The notes below the pieces were generated by a model that was not told the DNA's origin, searched no databases, and saw only the letters and a program-made list of their open reading frames with translations. A stretch of DNA of 64,000 nt from Neckera pumila (lineage: Eukaryota > Streptophyta > Bryopsida > Hypnales > Neckeraceae), in contig OZ018416.1 in assembly GCA_963969595.1 (NCBI GenBank), positions 17,810,065 through 17,874,064 on the forward strand, read 5' to 3'. Position 1 is the stretch's first letter, and every line of letters begins with the position of its first letter. Below, piece after piece: positions 1 to 12,179 of the stretch. A program made the translations under genes and the position numbers.

Positions 1-1000
1 GTGCAAAGCCCGGATTTTGCCCCTTAACCCTGGAACGCCGCGGACGCCATTCCATGGCGTTCCGATTACAATACTGTTGAGCAGAGGAGTCCAAAAGCAT
101 TTTTTCATCCTCCTTTTTCGTGTTGACCTTTCACATTGGATTATGAAGAGTATCCAATTGAGTTTGTACTCTTTCCAATTTCTGTCTTCACGGAAATGAG
201 AAGCTATTAAAAAAAACGGATTACAAAATATGCTATTTTAGAGTATTTTGGAAAGTTGTTGCTCCTTGCTTTAAATTTGAAATTTCTCCACAAGATGATA
301 TTTGTTGAGTTTGAGTCAAATTAACAATATGAAGGTCATCTACTCTAGTTTCTATTCCAATTTGAATTTTGAAAAAATTCCTAATATTGCATATTTTATT
401 GCAATTTGAACATTGGGTGTATTTTCAATGTCTATTGTTTTCTAATTATAGAATGACACGGAAATTGAGTTTACACCATGATGTTTGTCATTGTGATATA
501 CACTTACGGTGAAATTTTCAGATTTTTTGAAACATTTTTCTATTTAATATGATTTTTCTTCACTTTTTCTTCAAAAATTCACAAAAAAATTAATTTTCCA
601 CCAAAAAATCTAAATTTTTTCTGAAGTAAAGAAAACATGTACTTTCATCTCTAAAAAATAAATATAAAATTTTTCATACATATCTAGTTGCACAATGGTA
701 GCAAATTGAGTGATGGACAGTGAGGTTTGAAATCAATGGTCGTGGGTCCGTCATTTAGGGGTTAATCTTGCGTTCCACATCGGCAATAAGTTCTCCACGT
801 CCATTTCTCCACTTTCCTATTCTCCAGACAGTAGAAGAGGGATGTCACAAATTCTCATGGTTTCTAGCTCCTAATTGACTCCTCTTTTCTCTCCTACAAT
901 TTCTCATTCTTCATAGAATTTTTGTTTCCGGAGAATGTGTGATTACCCCTACGGCCCTACACTGGTTCCAACATAGCCCTAACGTGCACCCAAAGTGAGA
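1..1000. other. AT-rich flank, no gene seen
   Basis: No credible coding exon is visible. The stretch from about 200 to 700 is very AT-rich. At 752-765 the sequence reads TTTAGGGG followed by TTAA, which looks like the right end of one of the TTAA-flanked elements described further on. A possible left partner is TTAA at 28-31 followed by CCCTGGAACGCC, but the two ends match only weakly. Positions about 780-950 resemble 41990-42150 (shared wording such as TGACTCCTCTTTTC against TGGCTCCTCTTTTC), so this is a dispersed repeat. Confidence 0.5.
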
Positions 1001-2135
1001 ACCCCGAGAAAATTGTTCCAGAAAACGAACCCGAAACCCGAAACCCCCGCCGTGTCAGACACAGTACATCCAACCCACACTAAATACAGGCCTCGAAAGC
1101 CTAAACTGAAGGTGCGAGCCAGGACAGTCGTCCTGTAGCTCCACGAAAGTAAAAATTTTGGGTCCGTTACTCCGTTACCCAAGCATCCCAAAGTCGCCGT
1201 GCCGCCCTCGCCTTTCCGCTCACACTGCGCAGCTGCCGCAACTCTCCGCAACTCCGTCTCCAGCCGTGTGCTTTGCTTTCCACGACACTACACTTAAGTT
1301 ACACCACTCTACAGCTGCTGCTGCTGCTGCTGCGACGAATTTCGTGCATTTTTTCAACATTTCCACACCGACATTCCTCGAGTCTCGCGCGCACAGGTCA
1401 GTACTGTAGTCAGATCCCGCGTCCCACTCACTGCGCTTCGCAGACATTATTCAGACCCGACGGCCGGCCGGACGCTCAGTCGGCCGGGCGATCTAATGTA
1501 CAGTAGATCTGAAACGTAACTGAGGGGAGCCTGTGGTGGAGTTCGAGGACATTGGGACGACCGGCCATTGCCGCGTTTCGTTTCGCAAGGACAGACAGGA
1601 GGATCTGACTGTGGCCGGGATAGTAGTGTGCATGCAGGGGGAGAAGGGATCTGCAAAAGCCCAATGTGGGTGCAAGGGAGGCGGCTAAGAGAAGAGATCA
1701 ACAAGCCAGCAACAATCATGGACGAGTGGGGGTGGAAGCGATTTGGGGTGGCGTGAACGAGGCTCCACGGGGTTTGGGTTCGGCGTTGGGGGCTCTTTAG
1801 GTTCGTATTGGGGCTTGATCTGAGCGAGGTTCTCTGTTTGGGTGTTGTGTTTTGTTCTTCTTGGTAGGTACTTTTTTTTATTGCTTTTTGGCTTTGTGAG
1901 AAATTTGGAAGCTCGCGCGCGCTTGGTGTCTGATGGTTTCTACGTTCTTACTTCTCTCCGTTTTTTTCAATTTTGTTTTTAGAGTTGGGAAGAGATTGAA
2001 GGAGCTGCACGTTGTCAGGGTGCTGCGTAAACTGGGAGAGGCGTTGGAATTGAAGGTAGTTATTGGCTGCTGCTGCTGCTGCTGAGGAGAAGAAGGGAGT
2101 GGTGGAATTGCTTTGGGTCAAAAAAAATTGGAGCT
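1000..2135 (+). promoter_or_regulatory. Promoter and 5' leader region of the DUF810 gene
   Basis: A comparatively GC-rich stretch that precedes the first coding exon at 2136. It holds two short CTG/CTC-type trinucleotide runs (about 1313-1334 and 2068-2084), common in plant leaders. A plausible leader intron runs from a GTAGGT donor near 1863 to an acceptor (TTTTTAG) ending at about 1982. The short open frames here overlap on both strands, resemble no family and probably result from the higher GC content. The transcription start cannot be fixed from sequence alone. Confidence 0.45.
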
Positions 2136-5100
2136 ATGGCGCCGTCAGCTCAGTTGGATGGGTCGAGGCAGAGAGTGACGTCGAGTCCTGAAATCGGAAA
2201 TCCAATACCAAGGGTGAAGGTCGACTTGACGGGTATGGTGTTTTATGCTAATTAGGATAGGATAGAATACAGTGCTTTGTAGGTTAAATGTTGATTTACT
2301 GTAGATTAGTGTATCTCTGGATGGATAAGATTGGAGTCAAAAGCGTTTAGCCTAGAAAAGGGAAAATCCTAAGCTTCCAGAGCACTTATTGATCAACTGA
2401 CTATGCACTCAAAAACACTCAGAAGGTTCTCTTTACTCCCTTTGGTCTCATTGATGGTGGTCCTAGGTTAAACCAAGTTCACTGTTTGATAATGAAGTTC
2501 ATTTACTGTGTTGCGCGCTTTGGGGGTGACATTCAGTTCATCCAGATCATCCAGTTTGCAACCATAGCGTTTACATTTTCATGACCTGTAACAGGTTTTC
2601 TTATGAGCTTTTGATTGATTTCCAAATGTACAGAGGATGACTACCGAGAATCAGCCTACGAGATTCTACTGGCTGCAATTGGGACGACGGCGTTAAGTGC
2701 AAGGAGTGTGGGATCAGCCCGGTCGAAACCTGAAAAATCCTTGACAGCAGTCGCTGCAAGCCGAATGAAGAATGCGCTGGGTCTGAAACCCAAGACAGGC
2801 GCATCTCGCAGGGGCAAAGCACGCACCACGGCTGAGCTCATGCGAGACCAGATGTTGATTCCGGAGCCTGTGGATATGCGGACACGGCGGGCTCTTTCTC
2901 GTGCTGCAGCTGGTCAGGTAGGTCCTCAAATCCTTCACTGCAACCAATTACTTCTTCTTTACCTGACATGATCCCTTCACAGCCCTTGCCAAGATAAGTG
3001 TATGCAAACATGATTAGGAATTATGATCCAACAGATGTGAACGAGACGTCACTGGTAGAAATGGTAGTCTTCGTAATGACAAAACAAGAAAACATCCAAA
3101 AAAACATCCAAAAATAAAGCTGTTAAAGATGTGCAAATAAGAGCTTGTGTATTGATGGATAGGAGCTACCAAACGTGGCACCCAAAGCCCACTTTGCGAC
3201 CAATAACATCTTTACTGGCCATGATTCGTTTATTTTCTTTGAATTGTCATGCCTTCATTTTTCAAGACAAGTAAATGCAAACATCATTAGGAAGGTTAAT
3301 CCAACAGATGTTAACGAGTCCTGTATTGACAACAAAAAAATTTCCCTCAAAAATCTCTTTTTAGTGCCAAGAAGAGCTAATATATTGATGGATTTCCTCA
3401 AGCTACATTGATTTATCCTAGTTGTGAGGGCGCAATGTTAGCATCATGTGCAAAATTAGTGTCACTACACAAAATATCGGTGGTTATTAGTATTATACAG
3501 CAATATTTAGACCTGCACTAAGTTAAAGTAGTATAACTATGTCACGCACGATACTATGTCAAGCGTAACACCCAAACCCACATTGGAACCAGTAACTCGT
3601 GCTTTTATTCGCCAGGATCCCTTTCTGCACAGCCTATACCTGCTCTATGCCAGGACAAGCCTTCAAAAATCGTAGTATTTGTTGGATCTGGACAGAAGCG
3701 GAGGAGCCTTTGCATTGACAGAAGGTACATGGGAGTAGGATCTTAATAAAATAGTGAAGCAGTGCTACCGGGACAGAGCCTCTCAACGGAGTAGCTGCTT
3801 TGTTTACTGGTAGTCTTTGTTATGACAGAACAGAAAATAGGCCTTCTTGAACTTATGCTGATAAGAGCCTATGAACGTCTGTCTTCCCCCCAGGCAACCA
3901 AGCGCACGGAGCTCATGCTAGTCCCCCTGGAGCTTCTCCAAAACATCCCGGCCTCCACCTTCACCGACTCCGCGGAGCACATCCGTTGGTTGAAGCGTCA
4001 GCTTCGCATCTTAGAAGCAGGTCTCCTCGCTCACCCTCTCGTCCGCGGCGACGCCAACGGCGTGGACGCTCTCCGTCTCCGCCAATGCTTAAAGGAGATG
4101 TACAGCCGCTGCTCCGACACAGGCAAAAACACCGAAAGCATCCAAGCGCTACGAAGCGCAGCCATGACTCGGGCCACTCGGCCCTACAACGGAGAAACCG
4201 ATGAGGACATTCTGCACTGGGTGGATGGGTACCCCTTGAATGCCAATCTCTATACAGCTCTGTTGGGAAGCTGTTTCGACATGGTGGAAGAAGGAACCGT
4301 GTTGGAGGAGCTGGATGACTTGATGGAGATGATTAAGAAGACGTGGGGTGTGCTGGGAATTGATCAGCTGACGCATAATATGCTGTTTATGTGGGTGCTG
4401 TTTCGGCAGTACATTTTTACTGGGCAAATTGAAGTGGATCTGCTGGGAGCTGCGGAGACCCAGATGGGGGAAGTTATTAAAGAATACAAGAGCTGCAGGC
4501 CTGAGCAGTGGAATCTGTTGCATGCGATTTTGACGACGATTCAGTCTTGGGCGGAGAAGAGGCTCTTGGCGTATCATGATTCGTTTCCTGAGGGGGCTGG
4601 AGGGCCGGTATGGAAGGTGCTTGCGTTGGCGGTGCAAAGCGCGGAGATTATTGGGGAGGATATCTTTACGGACAAGAGACGCAGGCAAAAGAGCCCGCCC
4701 AATATTGTGATTAATACGGTGGATGTGTATGTTCGGTCTTCCATTCGAACTGCATTTGCCCAGGTATGTATCACAATCAAGCACTCTGAGGCCCGGTTTA
4801 CACCAAATGGAGAGGTCTAGAGGTGAGGGGGCTAAATTTTTGAAGGTTTTGATTGCCTGAAATTGAGAAGTTCTTGGAAAATGGGTTTACACCATGAAAT
4901 GAGAGGTCATGGGTCTTCATGAGAGGTCACGGGTTTCCAAGAAGTCCCAATGACGCGGAGTGCACTTTTTTCCTATGTGGTAGCAAAAGTCCTCAAATTT
5001 TGAGCTCCGGGAATTATAGTTAGACCCACCTCAACGTTGAAAAGCGCTATCTTCTAATATTTTTAATGTTTCTTAAATGATTTAGATAGCATCCCGAGTA

Positions 5101-8100
5101 ATCAATGTTGGTATAAAGGTGGTTACTGTTAACCCCTAGACGATTGAGATTTCATGGTTTCATAATGATCATGCTATTAAAGAATATTTTTCAGACGAGC
5201 GTGAAATTTTATATTACCGGAATCAATTGAGGAGCATTACCTTTGTTTGTCCAAAAATTAACAAGCTTGAACAAAAGAAAGTCCCCATATGACTTACTCT
5301 AAGTCGCCATGGAGCGAAATTCGGGCCTCTTGATCCATAGGGGTTAATCTTGACCTCGTAGTCGTTGTAGTACTCCTGTCAAGACGAACATGGGAATGAT
5401 GTTCTTGCACTGAATGTGCAGATGATGGAGAGCGTGGATGTCAGAAGAAAAGCTGTGGGTGAGCCCGTACCAGCTCTGGCACAGCTTGCAAAAGACACCT
5501 CAGCCCTTGCAAATAAGGAAATAGAGACCTACAGCCCTGTGCTGAAGGACTGGCATCCGTATGCAGGAGGGGTGGCTGCAGCAACGCTCCATGCGTGCTA
5601 CAGTAGGGAAATCAAGCAGTATATGTCAGGAGTGACTGGCTTAACCCCAGATACAATGCAAGTCTTGGAAGCTGCTGATCAATTAGAAAAGACTTTGGTC
5701 CAAATTGCTGTGGAAGAGGGTGTGGATGCAGAGGATGGAGGGAAGGGACTGATCAGGGAAATGCCACCGTTTGAAGCGGACAAAATTGTAGGCGATTTAG
5801 CCAGGAAATGGGTGGGCGGAAGGCTGAAACTTCTGGGGGATATGGTTAACCGCAACGTTGAGCAGGAGGTTTGTTTCTTTTCTTAATGCTCGCCCTTAGC
5901 AATCTATTTGTTTCCTTTCTAAATAACTCTCAAAATTTGAGAGCCTAAATGAAGCGTGAACCACTTTTTTTTTTTTTGAACTTGAACCACATTTTGAGAA
6001 CAGAACTTCTACTCGAATATGATGCCAGTTAACACATTGCAATCAATTTAAAATTTTCTGTATTAAAATTGACCTGTATAAAAAAAGATGTCTTTTCACT
6101 ATGTAAGATATGACGATAATCATATTATCGCCAAGCAAAGTATGATTGTTTTTAGGTGAAAAGTCTGTAAAGTCCATAAATCTTTTTTGTTATTGTACAA
6201 TGGTTTTCTTTTCTTTTCACGTGTGTAAAATGAATATTTATATTCAAGTTATCCAAAGTTATCCAATTTGGAGTTCACCTTGTCATACAAATTTAGAAGA
6301 AACAAAAAACATGGTTAATATACGCAGTTTTCATGACCTAACTTGCACCAATGGCAAACTTCACTAATCTATTTAATTAAGGGGAAGAGTAAATTTTTGC
6401 ATTTGGGGGGTATGCTCTACCATGTCCAGTATTTCCGAAAGAGTTAAAAGTAAAGAGGTGACAACAAACTCACCAAAATAAGAAAAAATAAGAAAAAGTT
6501 TTGAGGGTTAATAGTCAACTAAATTGATTCTTATACCTCATTTTACACTTTTGGCTTGTGTCAGACGTGGGAGCCTGATTCTTTGAAAGAGCGTTACGCT
6601 CCATCAGCGGTGGAGCTTCTTCGTATTGTGGGTGAAACTCTCGACGGATATTTTGCACTTCCCGTTTCTCAGTTCCCGGACTTGCTCCAGGACTTGGTGA
6701 ACGGTGTAGACAGTGCGCTCAAGAGCTATGCCACGCAAGCAATTGGTAATTGTGGTAAGTCCAGTGTGAATGCCTTCCTCGTTCTCACTCCCTGAGGTAT
6801 TCTTAAGAACGTAGCCACTAAACTTTGTCAATTGTAACGTCATTTAACCCCTGAGCGCCCAGCGCGTGTTTTTACGGAAATCCAGACCCTTCTGAACTCA
6901 TTGCAATCAAACTGTCAAAACGAGATGCACAGAAACTGACCGTACCAAGCGGTAGTAGAGACAGGCCTAGAGCTGCGGGGAAATGGACAAATGATTTGAC
7001 CGTACCGTTGAAATCAATATAATAGTCAAACAGGGCAATATTTAAACTTTTGAGAGGCCAGATTTGAGACACTGGGGCGCTCAGGGGTAAAGCCAGTCTC
7101 TAATGTAAATCCTGCTAATTGTAACACGGCTCCTTTTCTAGAGTAATATCTCTGGCGCGGGTTCTCTACTCGTGCCTATTGCTAGGCATGAACACTCTCG
7201 CCCTGCTGCTGAAAATATCCATCTTTTTTGGGTTCTTTCGCTCAATCTTGTGTTGCAGATGAACCTTTGGTATACAGTTACGGTACGGTTCTCTACAATA
7301 TACTTATGTTAGGTAAAAAGCTGGTGTATTTTTGAACTAATTTATTTGGGTTTCCAGGTTCAAAAGATGCGTTGATTCCACCAATTCCTCCTCTAACACG
7401 ATGCAAGACAAGAAAATCTTGGTTTGGTGGGAAGGGGAAAAGTGAGAAGAGTCGCAATAGAGCGAAGGGCAACCAACGGAAGGGACCAACCTCCAACGAA
7501 GTCTACAACTTACCCCACATTTGTGTGCGCATGAACACACTTCACTATCTCAACACAGAGATCGACGGCGTTGAGAAGAAGATTCGGTTTGGGTGGCAAA
7601 AGGATCCTGATCTTTCTAATCACCATCCTTCCATGCATCCCAGTGAAGAACCGGTGGACAGCAATTTATATCAGACCAGGAGTGTATTGAAGGAAGGGAT
7701 TGACAAACTCATGGAGATCGCAGCCTACAGAGTGGTTTTCGTGGATTTGAAACCTGTGCTGTGGGATGGGCTTTACATGGGAGGAGTGGCTAATGCCAGA
7801 ATTAGTGAAGTAATTGACGAGTTGGATGTTCAACTGGGAGTGATTTCCGAGACTTCAGCGGATCGTCTGAGGAACCGAGTGATCTTTGCCCTCATGCGCG
7901 CGTGTTTTGAAGGGCTGATGCTGGTTCTGATGGCAGCTGGTCCCAATCGATCTTTTACTGTTAATGACGGAGCTTTGCTGAAAGGGGATCTCAAGAGGTT
8001 AAAGGATCTGTTCATTGCAGATGGAGATGGACTGCCTGCTGACAAGGTGGACAGAGAAGCAGCTTTGGCAAATGAAATAGTTTCTTTGTTTTCTTGTCCT

Positions 8101-8295
8101 ACCCATGAGCTGATTCAGAGATTTCAATCTGCTAATGGAATGGGGAAAGGTGGAATGAAACCCTCTCTTCCGCCTACGACGGGCAATTGGAGTGCTTCTG
8201 ACGCGGATACGTTGTTGCGAGTTCTCTGTTATCGAGGCGATGACTCTGCTTCGAAGTATTTGAAGCGGACCTTTCGATTACCGAAGAATGAATAG
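2136..8295 (+). CDS. DUF810 / MUN-domain protein (Munc13-like), spliced, 941 aa
   Basis: Six coding exons: 2136-2232, 2634-2917, 3894-4763, 5422-5868, 6565-6754, 7358-8295 (stop TAG). All junctions are GT-AG and the joined length is 942 codons. The protein follows the plant DUF810 family (Arabidopsis At2g25800 type, related to PATROL1) end to end. It shows YRESAYEILLAA near residue 35, the VPLELLQNIPAS block after residue 130, a WHPYAGGVAAATLH block in exon 4, IREMPPFEADKIVGDLA later in exon 4, and the ending DTLLRVLCYRGDD...FRLPKNE. PATROL1 acts in delivering a plasma-membrane proton pump in stomata, and the MUN fold of Munc13 and CAPS works in vesicle priming; a trafficking role here is inferred by family. 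The start is the first ATG of a short basic N-terminus that splices in phase to exon 2. Introns 2, 3 and 5 carry repeats or transposons. Confidence 0.92.
2925..3880 (+). repeat. Three diverged copies of a ~200-300 bp unit within intron 2
   Basis: Intron 2 contains three related blocks, roughly 2925-3160, 3165-3395 and 3550-3885. Shared landmarks are an AACCAAT/GACCAATAA/AACCAGTAA stretch, then CATGATCCCTT or CATGATTCGTT, then ATGCAAACATGATTAGGAA in unit 1 against ATGCAAACATCATTAGGAA in unit 2. GGTAGTCTTCGTAATGACA in unit 1 matches GGTAGTCTTTGTTATGACA in unit 3, followed by AAGAGC near each unit's end. The units are clearly diverged, so the amplification is old. Confidence 0.6.
3421..3560 (+). 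repeat. Dispersed repeat, related copy at about 10037-10165
   Basis: GTGAGGGCGCA followed by AAATTAGTGTCACT, then a T-rich stretch, then a CAATATTTAGACCTGCACTAA-like end, recurs in diverged form near 10037-10165 (GTGAGGGCGCAGTTCGCGCAAA, then AAATTAGTGTCACTCAA). Termini could not be defined, so the repeat class is unknown. Confidence 0.45.
5133..5343. mobile_element. TTAA-flanked small element A in intron 3
   Basis: Flanked by TTAA at 5129-5132 and 5344-5347. The left end reads CCCCTAGACGATTGAG and the right end, reverse-complemented, reads CCCCTATGGATCAAG. Only the first six terminal bases match well, so the assignment rests on the TTAA/CCCCTA signature shared with the other elements. Length 211 bp, no coding capacity. 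It lies in intron 3 of the DUF810 gene. Confidence 0.5.
6848..7087. mobile_element. TTAA-type MITE B in intron 5
   Basis: Terminal inverted repeats are CCCCTGAGCGCCCAGCG on the left and, reverse-complemented, CCCCTGAGCGCCCCAGTG on the right, so about 13 terminal bases are identical. The left flank is TTAA (6844-6847). The right flank reads TAAA (7088-7091), best explained as a decayed TTAA. Length 240 bp, no coding capacity. It sits inside intron 5 (6755-7357) of the DUF810 gene. Confidence 0.72.
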
Positions 8296-8353
8296 GTATG
8301 CAGAATAAACCCGAGATTTCATGGTTCAAACGACCGATTTGATTTAAAATATA

Positions 8354-8450
8354 CCCCCTCCGTCCCAAAATGATTTCACTAAATAATCACTGAAATTGGC
8401 TCAAAAAAATGCCAACGAAATTGTGGATAACCGTTTCGGGACGGAGGGAG
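8354..8450. mobile_element. Stowaway-type MITE (Tc1/mariner), 97 bp
   Basis: Starts CCCCCTCCGTCCCAAAA and ends TTTCGGGACGGAGGGAG, flanked by TA on both sides (8352-8353, 8451-8452). This is the classical plant Stowaway terminal repeat CTCCCTCCGTCCC with its TA target duplication. It lies just 58 bp past the DUF810 stop codon, probably within the 3' UTR or immediately after it. Confidence 0.9.
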
Positions 8451-8452
8451 TA

Positions 8453-10180
8453 ATTCAAACTGGGCCAAGTTTTGTGTCAGCAGAATCAGTGAATAACGTT
8501 GCACGTGTTGGTCGAAGAATAATGAAATTGGCCCATAGAAAGTCTCCATGGGAACTACTCGTAACTGCTAAACCAACATACATCCTCTTAGTTCTTTAGG
8601 GGGGTTAAGATCTCAATTCCGTGATTGATGAGTTTGAACGGTTTAAGGGAGTTTTCCAAGCATGGTTCCAACATCCGGAGGGAGAATCTGAGAGATTCTA
8701 GGAAACACGTTGTTTCCGTAGGTATCATTTGAGCTTTTGGATCTCCTATGATGCCTTACTAATTGTGGTTTGTGTGTCGACGCAGGTTATACTCGTTCAC
8801 CTGGATGATGGTAGTTGATTTTATTTATTTTAATTTTGGTAAGTGTACACTCTATCCTCCTTTATGTGACTGCCTTGGCGACCTTTGTTTTAGAAATCAA
8901 ATACCTCGAATTTGTGAAAAGTGTGCGAAAGTCAATAATATTGCAGGATACTCTAGAATGTCATTTAAGAGAGGGTCAGTTTCCAGAGGTCGGAGTGTAT
9001 AAGGTATGTGCACCCTGCTCGCCTTTTGAAATGAATACTTTCTGTACATTTCAGGTGACGATTGTGGATGCACATACCTTACCGCGTTTTGTTTGAGATC
9101 TAATAGATTATTTAGCCAGATCACATCAGTATATGACAGCATCACACTAACATCAACATTTCACTCTACCCCACATTTTTAGTTTTCTAATCTGCCTCTG
9201 CAAATTTGAGTTTATATTTGCTTGTGGACCCGCTTCCTACTTCTGATTTTTTACTTGTCCTTGTTTAAATGCAGATCTTTTACATTCATTCAAAGGTATC
9301 AGCAAATTTCAGCTGATTAGCTGATTGTACAACTACTTAGAGTCATTGTATTTTTGTGCGAGCGTGGCAGTGGTCCTACGAAGACTCACTCTGGATGATT
9401 TGTTGGAAAAGAGGCTTACCCATAGCCTTTATTCCGGCTGGGTCCGCTCTTTGTAAGTAATTCATTTCTGTCTATATTCATTTAGAAAACACAAGAGCCT
9501 CCCTTTGTGGACTTTCTTTTATTTCATCTATCTTGTTGTAGGTTGTATACAGTTGCCTATTTTGCAAACAACGTGAATACAAAGGCGTAGCTTGGGTTGA
9601 ATGTTTGGTTCAATCCTTATCTTGATCTGTGCAGATCAAGCGCCATTAAGTGCTGTGGGCTCTGCAAACCACTACGAAGGAACTCGTCTTTAATATGCCG
9701 TCCTTGGAATCATGCATATCCCTGAACCCTCGATAATGAAATTTTTTAAATTTCTGATGCAAGTTTCTTCCAAAATGTATGTAGCATAAGGATGCCTACA
9801 ATTATTTCTTCCCATGTAGCTCCAGTTGTAATTCCCATGCGGACTCTAGATCTCTGGTGTACAGTACAAATGCTCCCGTCTCAAACAATTTGTTGATAAT
9901 TTATCATGATTCCAAGAATCTGTGACCCCTGGTTTGCTTGCTATCTTTGACTGCAGTTTCTACATTAGATGCTTGTGAACAGTCTTTTTGTTTATTGTTT
10001 GCTTGCATCTACTCTGCACTGATATATCCTACCAGTGAGGGCGCAGTTCGCGCAAATCAGTGTCACCTGTGAAATTAGTGTCACTCAATTTTACCTTTCT
10101 TAAGTACAATAGAGGAATATTTTAAATTGCACTAATTTGATACGACTTTGGTAAACTACTGTAGGCCTGCAACATGTCCA
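8453..10180. other. Downstream spacer of the DUF810 gene
   Basis: Contains the likely 3' UTR and polyadenylation region and then AT-rich DNA. Short open frames at about 8763-9096 have splice-like signals around them but no recognisable protein similarity. No RNA gene was recognised. The dispersed repeat shared with intron 2 lies at about 10037-10165. Confidence 0.4.
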
Positions 10181-10712
10181 GGTCAGGGCCTTTTTTTTGG
10201 GCTTTCTGGTGCCAGATTGCACCGGAATAAAATAATTTGGCTTAAAAGTGGCAAAAAATTGTAAAGTTTTTTGTCAGAAAATTTTGAATTTAAGAAAAAA
10301 TCTTGGATGAAATCGCTAGATTGTGGATGAAAACAAAATTATGTATATTGGATATGTGCTAATGTGATATTTTCTATCCAATATGTGGATGAATATTGAA
10401 ATTTCGAGCACCACCAATATAACATTTTATATCGCCACTTTGGCACTTTATAAAAAATGAAAAAACAAGCCCTAGTCAAGGTGACTCTTGAGATAGATGA
10501 ATACTCCAGTGAATTTGATTGTTCTCACTGATAACTAGCCCAAATCCAGTACCTGAAGGTTTGATTTGAAGGTCTGATTCGCGTGCCAAAATATTTTTTT
10601 TTTGTGCACAAAGGGATTCAGACAATTGGAACTATTGTTGTTAGTGTTTCAACATTTTGGCGTTCAAATTCTTTTGTGTTGGCAACTTCTAGGTTTTCTT
10701 GTTTGGAAAAAC

Positions 10713-10925
10713 GTATCATGCGGGACCTAAGGTGTGACTTAGGTTTTTAGAAATATTCAAAAATTTCAGCAATATGGATGAAAATTGCGGGGCTTAAGGC
10801 ATGATGTAGATTTTCAAGATTATTCATAAATTTAGGCAATATGAATGAAAAATTGTGGAGCTTAAAGTGTGATGTAGGTTTCAATATTATTCAAAACTTT
10901 AGGCAATATGGATGAAAAATTTCTG
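10713..10925 (+). repeat. Three-unit tandem repeat, unit about 70 bp
   Basis: Three consecutive diverged units share the order GGG(A/G)C(C/T)TAAGG(T/C), then a TGATGTAGG-like block, then ATTATTCA, AATTTAGGCAATATG and GATGAAAA. Units begin near 10716, 10788 and 10858. The repeated GGATGAAA...CAATATGG wording also occurs more loosely at 10310-10400. No gene is associated. Confidence 0.6.
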
Positions 10926-10929
10926 CAAC

Positions 10930-12175
10930 ATTTCAAACATTTCATAGTAATATTCCAATTATTCAGACATTCCAAAAAACACTTAATTTATGTCGAAATC
11001 TAACCTTCACATAGGGTATCACTAGAGTAACCTCATTTTCAGGATGAATAACAACCCGAATAACATCCATTGATGGATGGCTGGGGCGTGGCTATCTTTT
11101 TTATTGCATTGTCCCTCACCTATAGAAAAAGGAGCTTAGGCTCACCAAACTTTGGACTTTGGATGCCAACTTGTCATGGTTGCTCAAGGTTTCAACATGC
11201 CCTTGTTTTGGAGCTATTTTGGTTTGCATCTTTAACTATAGGGTTGGAGAAAAGGAGGATTACAAGAGAAGGAGGGAAAGAACATCTAAAAGTTGTGACC
11301 ATTTAGTTTCATATTTGCAAATATTCAAGGTCACTGTTGCCGATCGGCCAACAACATATGGACATTGGCCAAATGGCAACTTCTTCCTCTATATTTCGCT
11401 TGATAATGCAATTGCTCTTAGTGATTATAGAAGAACCTTTTTTTTTCAAACTTTCTGAAAAAGTGCTAGAATGGCGATCACGTAAAACTTGGCAAAGCAT
11501 TGTATTTCTACATTCATCCATCTTTCAAACCAAAAAACACTTTTCAATCATATTCTTGCACTTCTTCATCCAAAATTTTAACAGAAATAGAAAGATTATG
11601 GCAAGAAAAGCTATTACTTTTATTTGGCTAAAAGTAGACATTTATTTTGAAATGGTGAAATGTAGCCCCCATAATGCCCCTCTCAAAAGGGTTGTTATGG
11701 AGCAGGGCACTTTTGTGGAAGAAGGAAAATTACCGGGGAATTCCAAAAACTCCCATCCAAATCCTACTCCTACTAAAAATGCCCTTAATTCTTAAACCTC
11801 TAAATGTCCTAGGTCTTTTTTGAGCTTCTAGGAGTTTGCTCAAAACTAAACAAAAAGCTAAAGTTTTGATTAGTTTTATTAGTTTAAAAAAATATTTGTA
11901 ATGACTGTATGAATTCAAACTAGATGTGTTTTGGATCATATAGAAAAGAAAACACAACAATTACAGAAGGAGTGAAAGATTCTAATATTTGATCAAGAGG
12001 GTGTTAAACTATGAAAGTAGTTTTAAGTCTTTCAATCCATTGTTTACATGTCAAATCTAAAATTGAGGTGATGAAAAGAAAATAAGGGTCTAAAGAACAT
12101 AAAATACAAAACCACAATCAATGTACAATTTCTCCTAAAGATTTAAAGTATTTGAAGTTCATTCCCATGATCCTC
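10930..12175. other. AT-rich DNA without recognised genes
   Basis: Open frames here (up to 152 codons at 11337-11795) are low-complexity, rich in Phe, Ile and Lys, and look like chance frames in AT-rich DNA. No transposon ends could be assigned. Confidence 0.4.
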
Positions 12176-12179
12176 CATT

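Noticed and set aside
28..765. Possible TTAA element spanning the window start
   Set aside because: The right end (TTTAGGGG-TTAA) is convincing, but the candidate left end (TTAA-CCCTGGAACG) matches poorly, so a complete element is not claimed.
8763..9145. Possible extra 3' coding exons of the DUF810 gene
   Set aside because: The family's normal C-terminus (RLPKNE, matching the RLPxK/E-type ends) is reached at 8295 with a stop; the later frames have no family similarity.
10190..10490. Possible MITE with GGGCCTTTTTTTTGGGC and AAAAACAAGCCCTAG ends
   Set aside because: The arms pair only over a few G/C bases beside homopolymers, and no target duplication was found.
11337..11795. 152-codon frame
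   Set aside because: Low-complexity Phe/Ile/Lys-rich sequence in AT-rich DNA, without homology, splice partners or unusual base composition.
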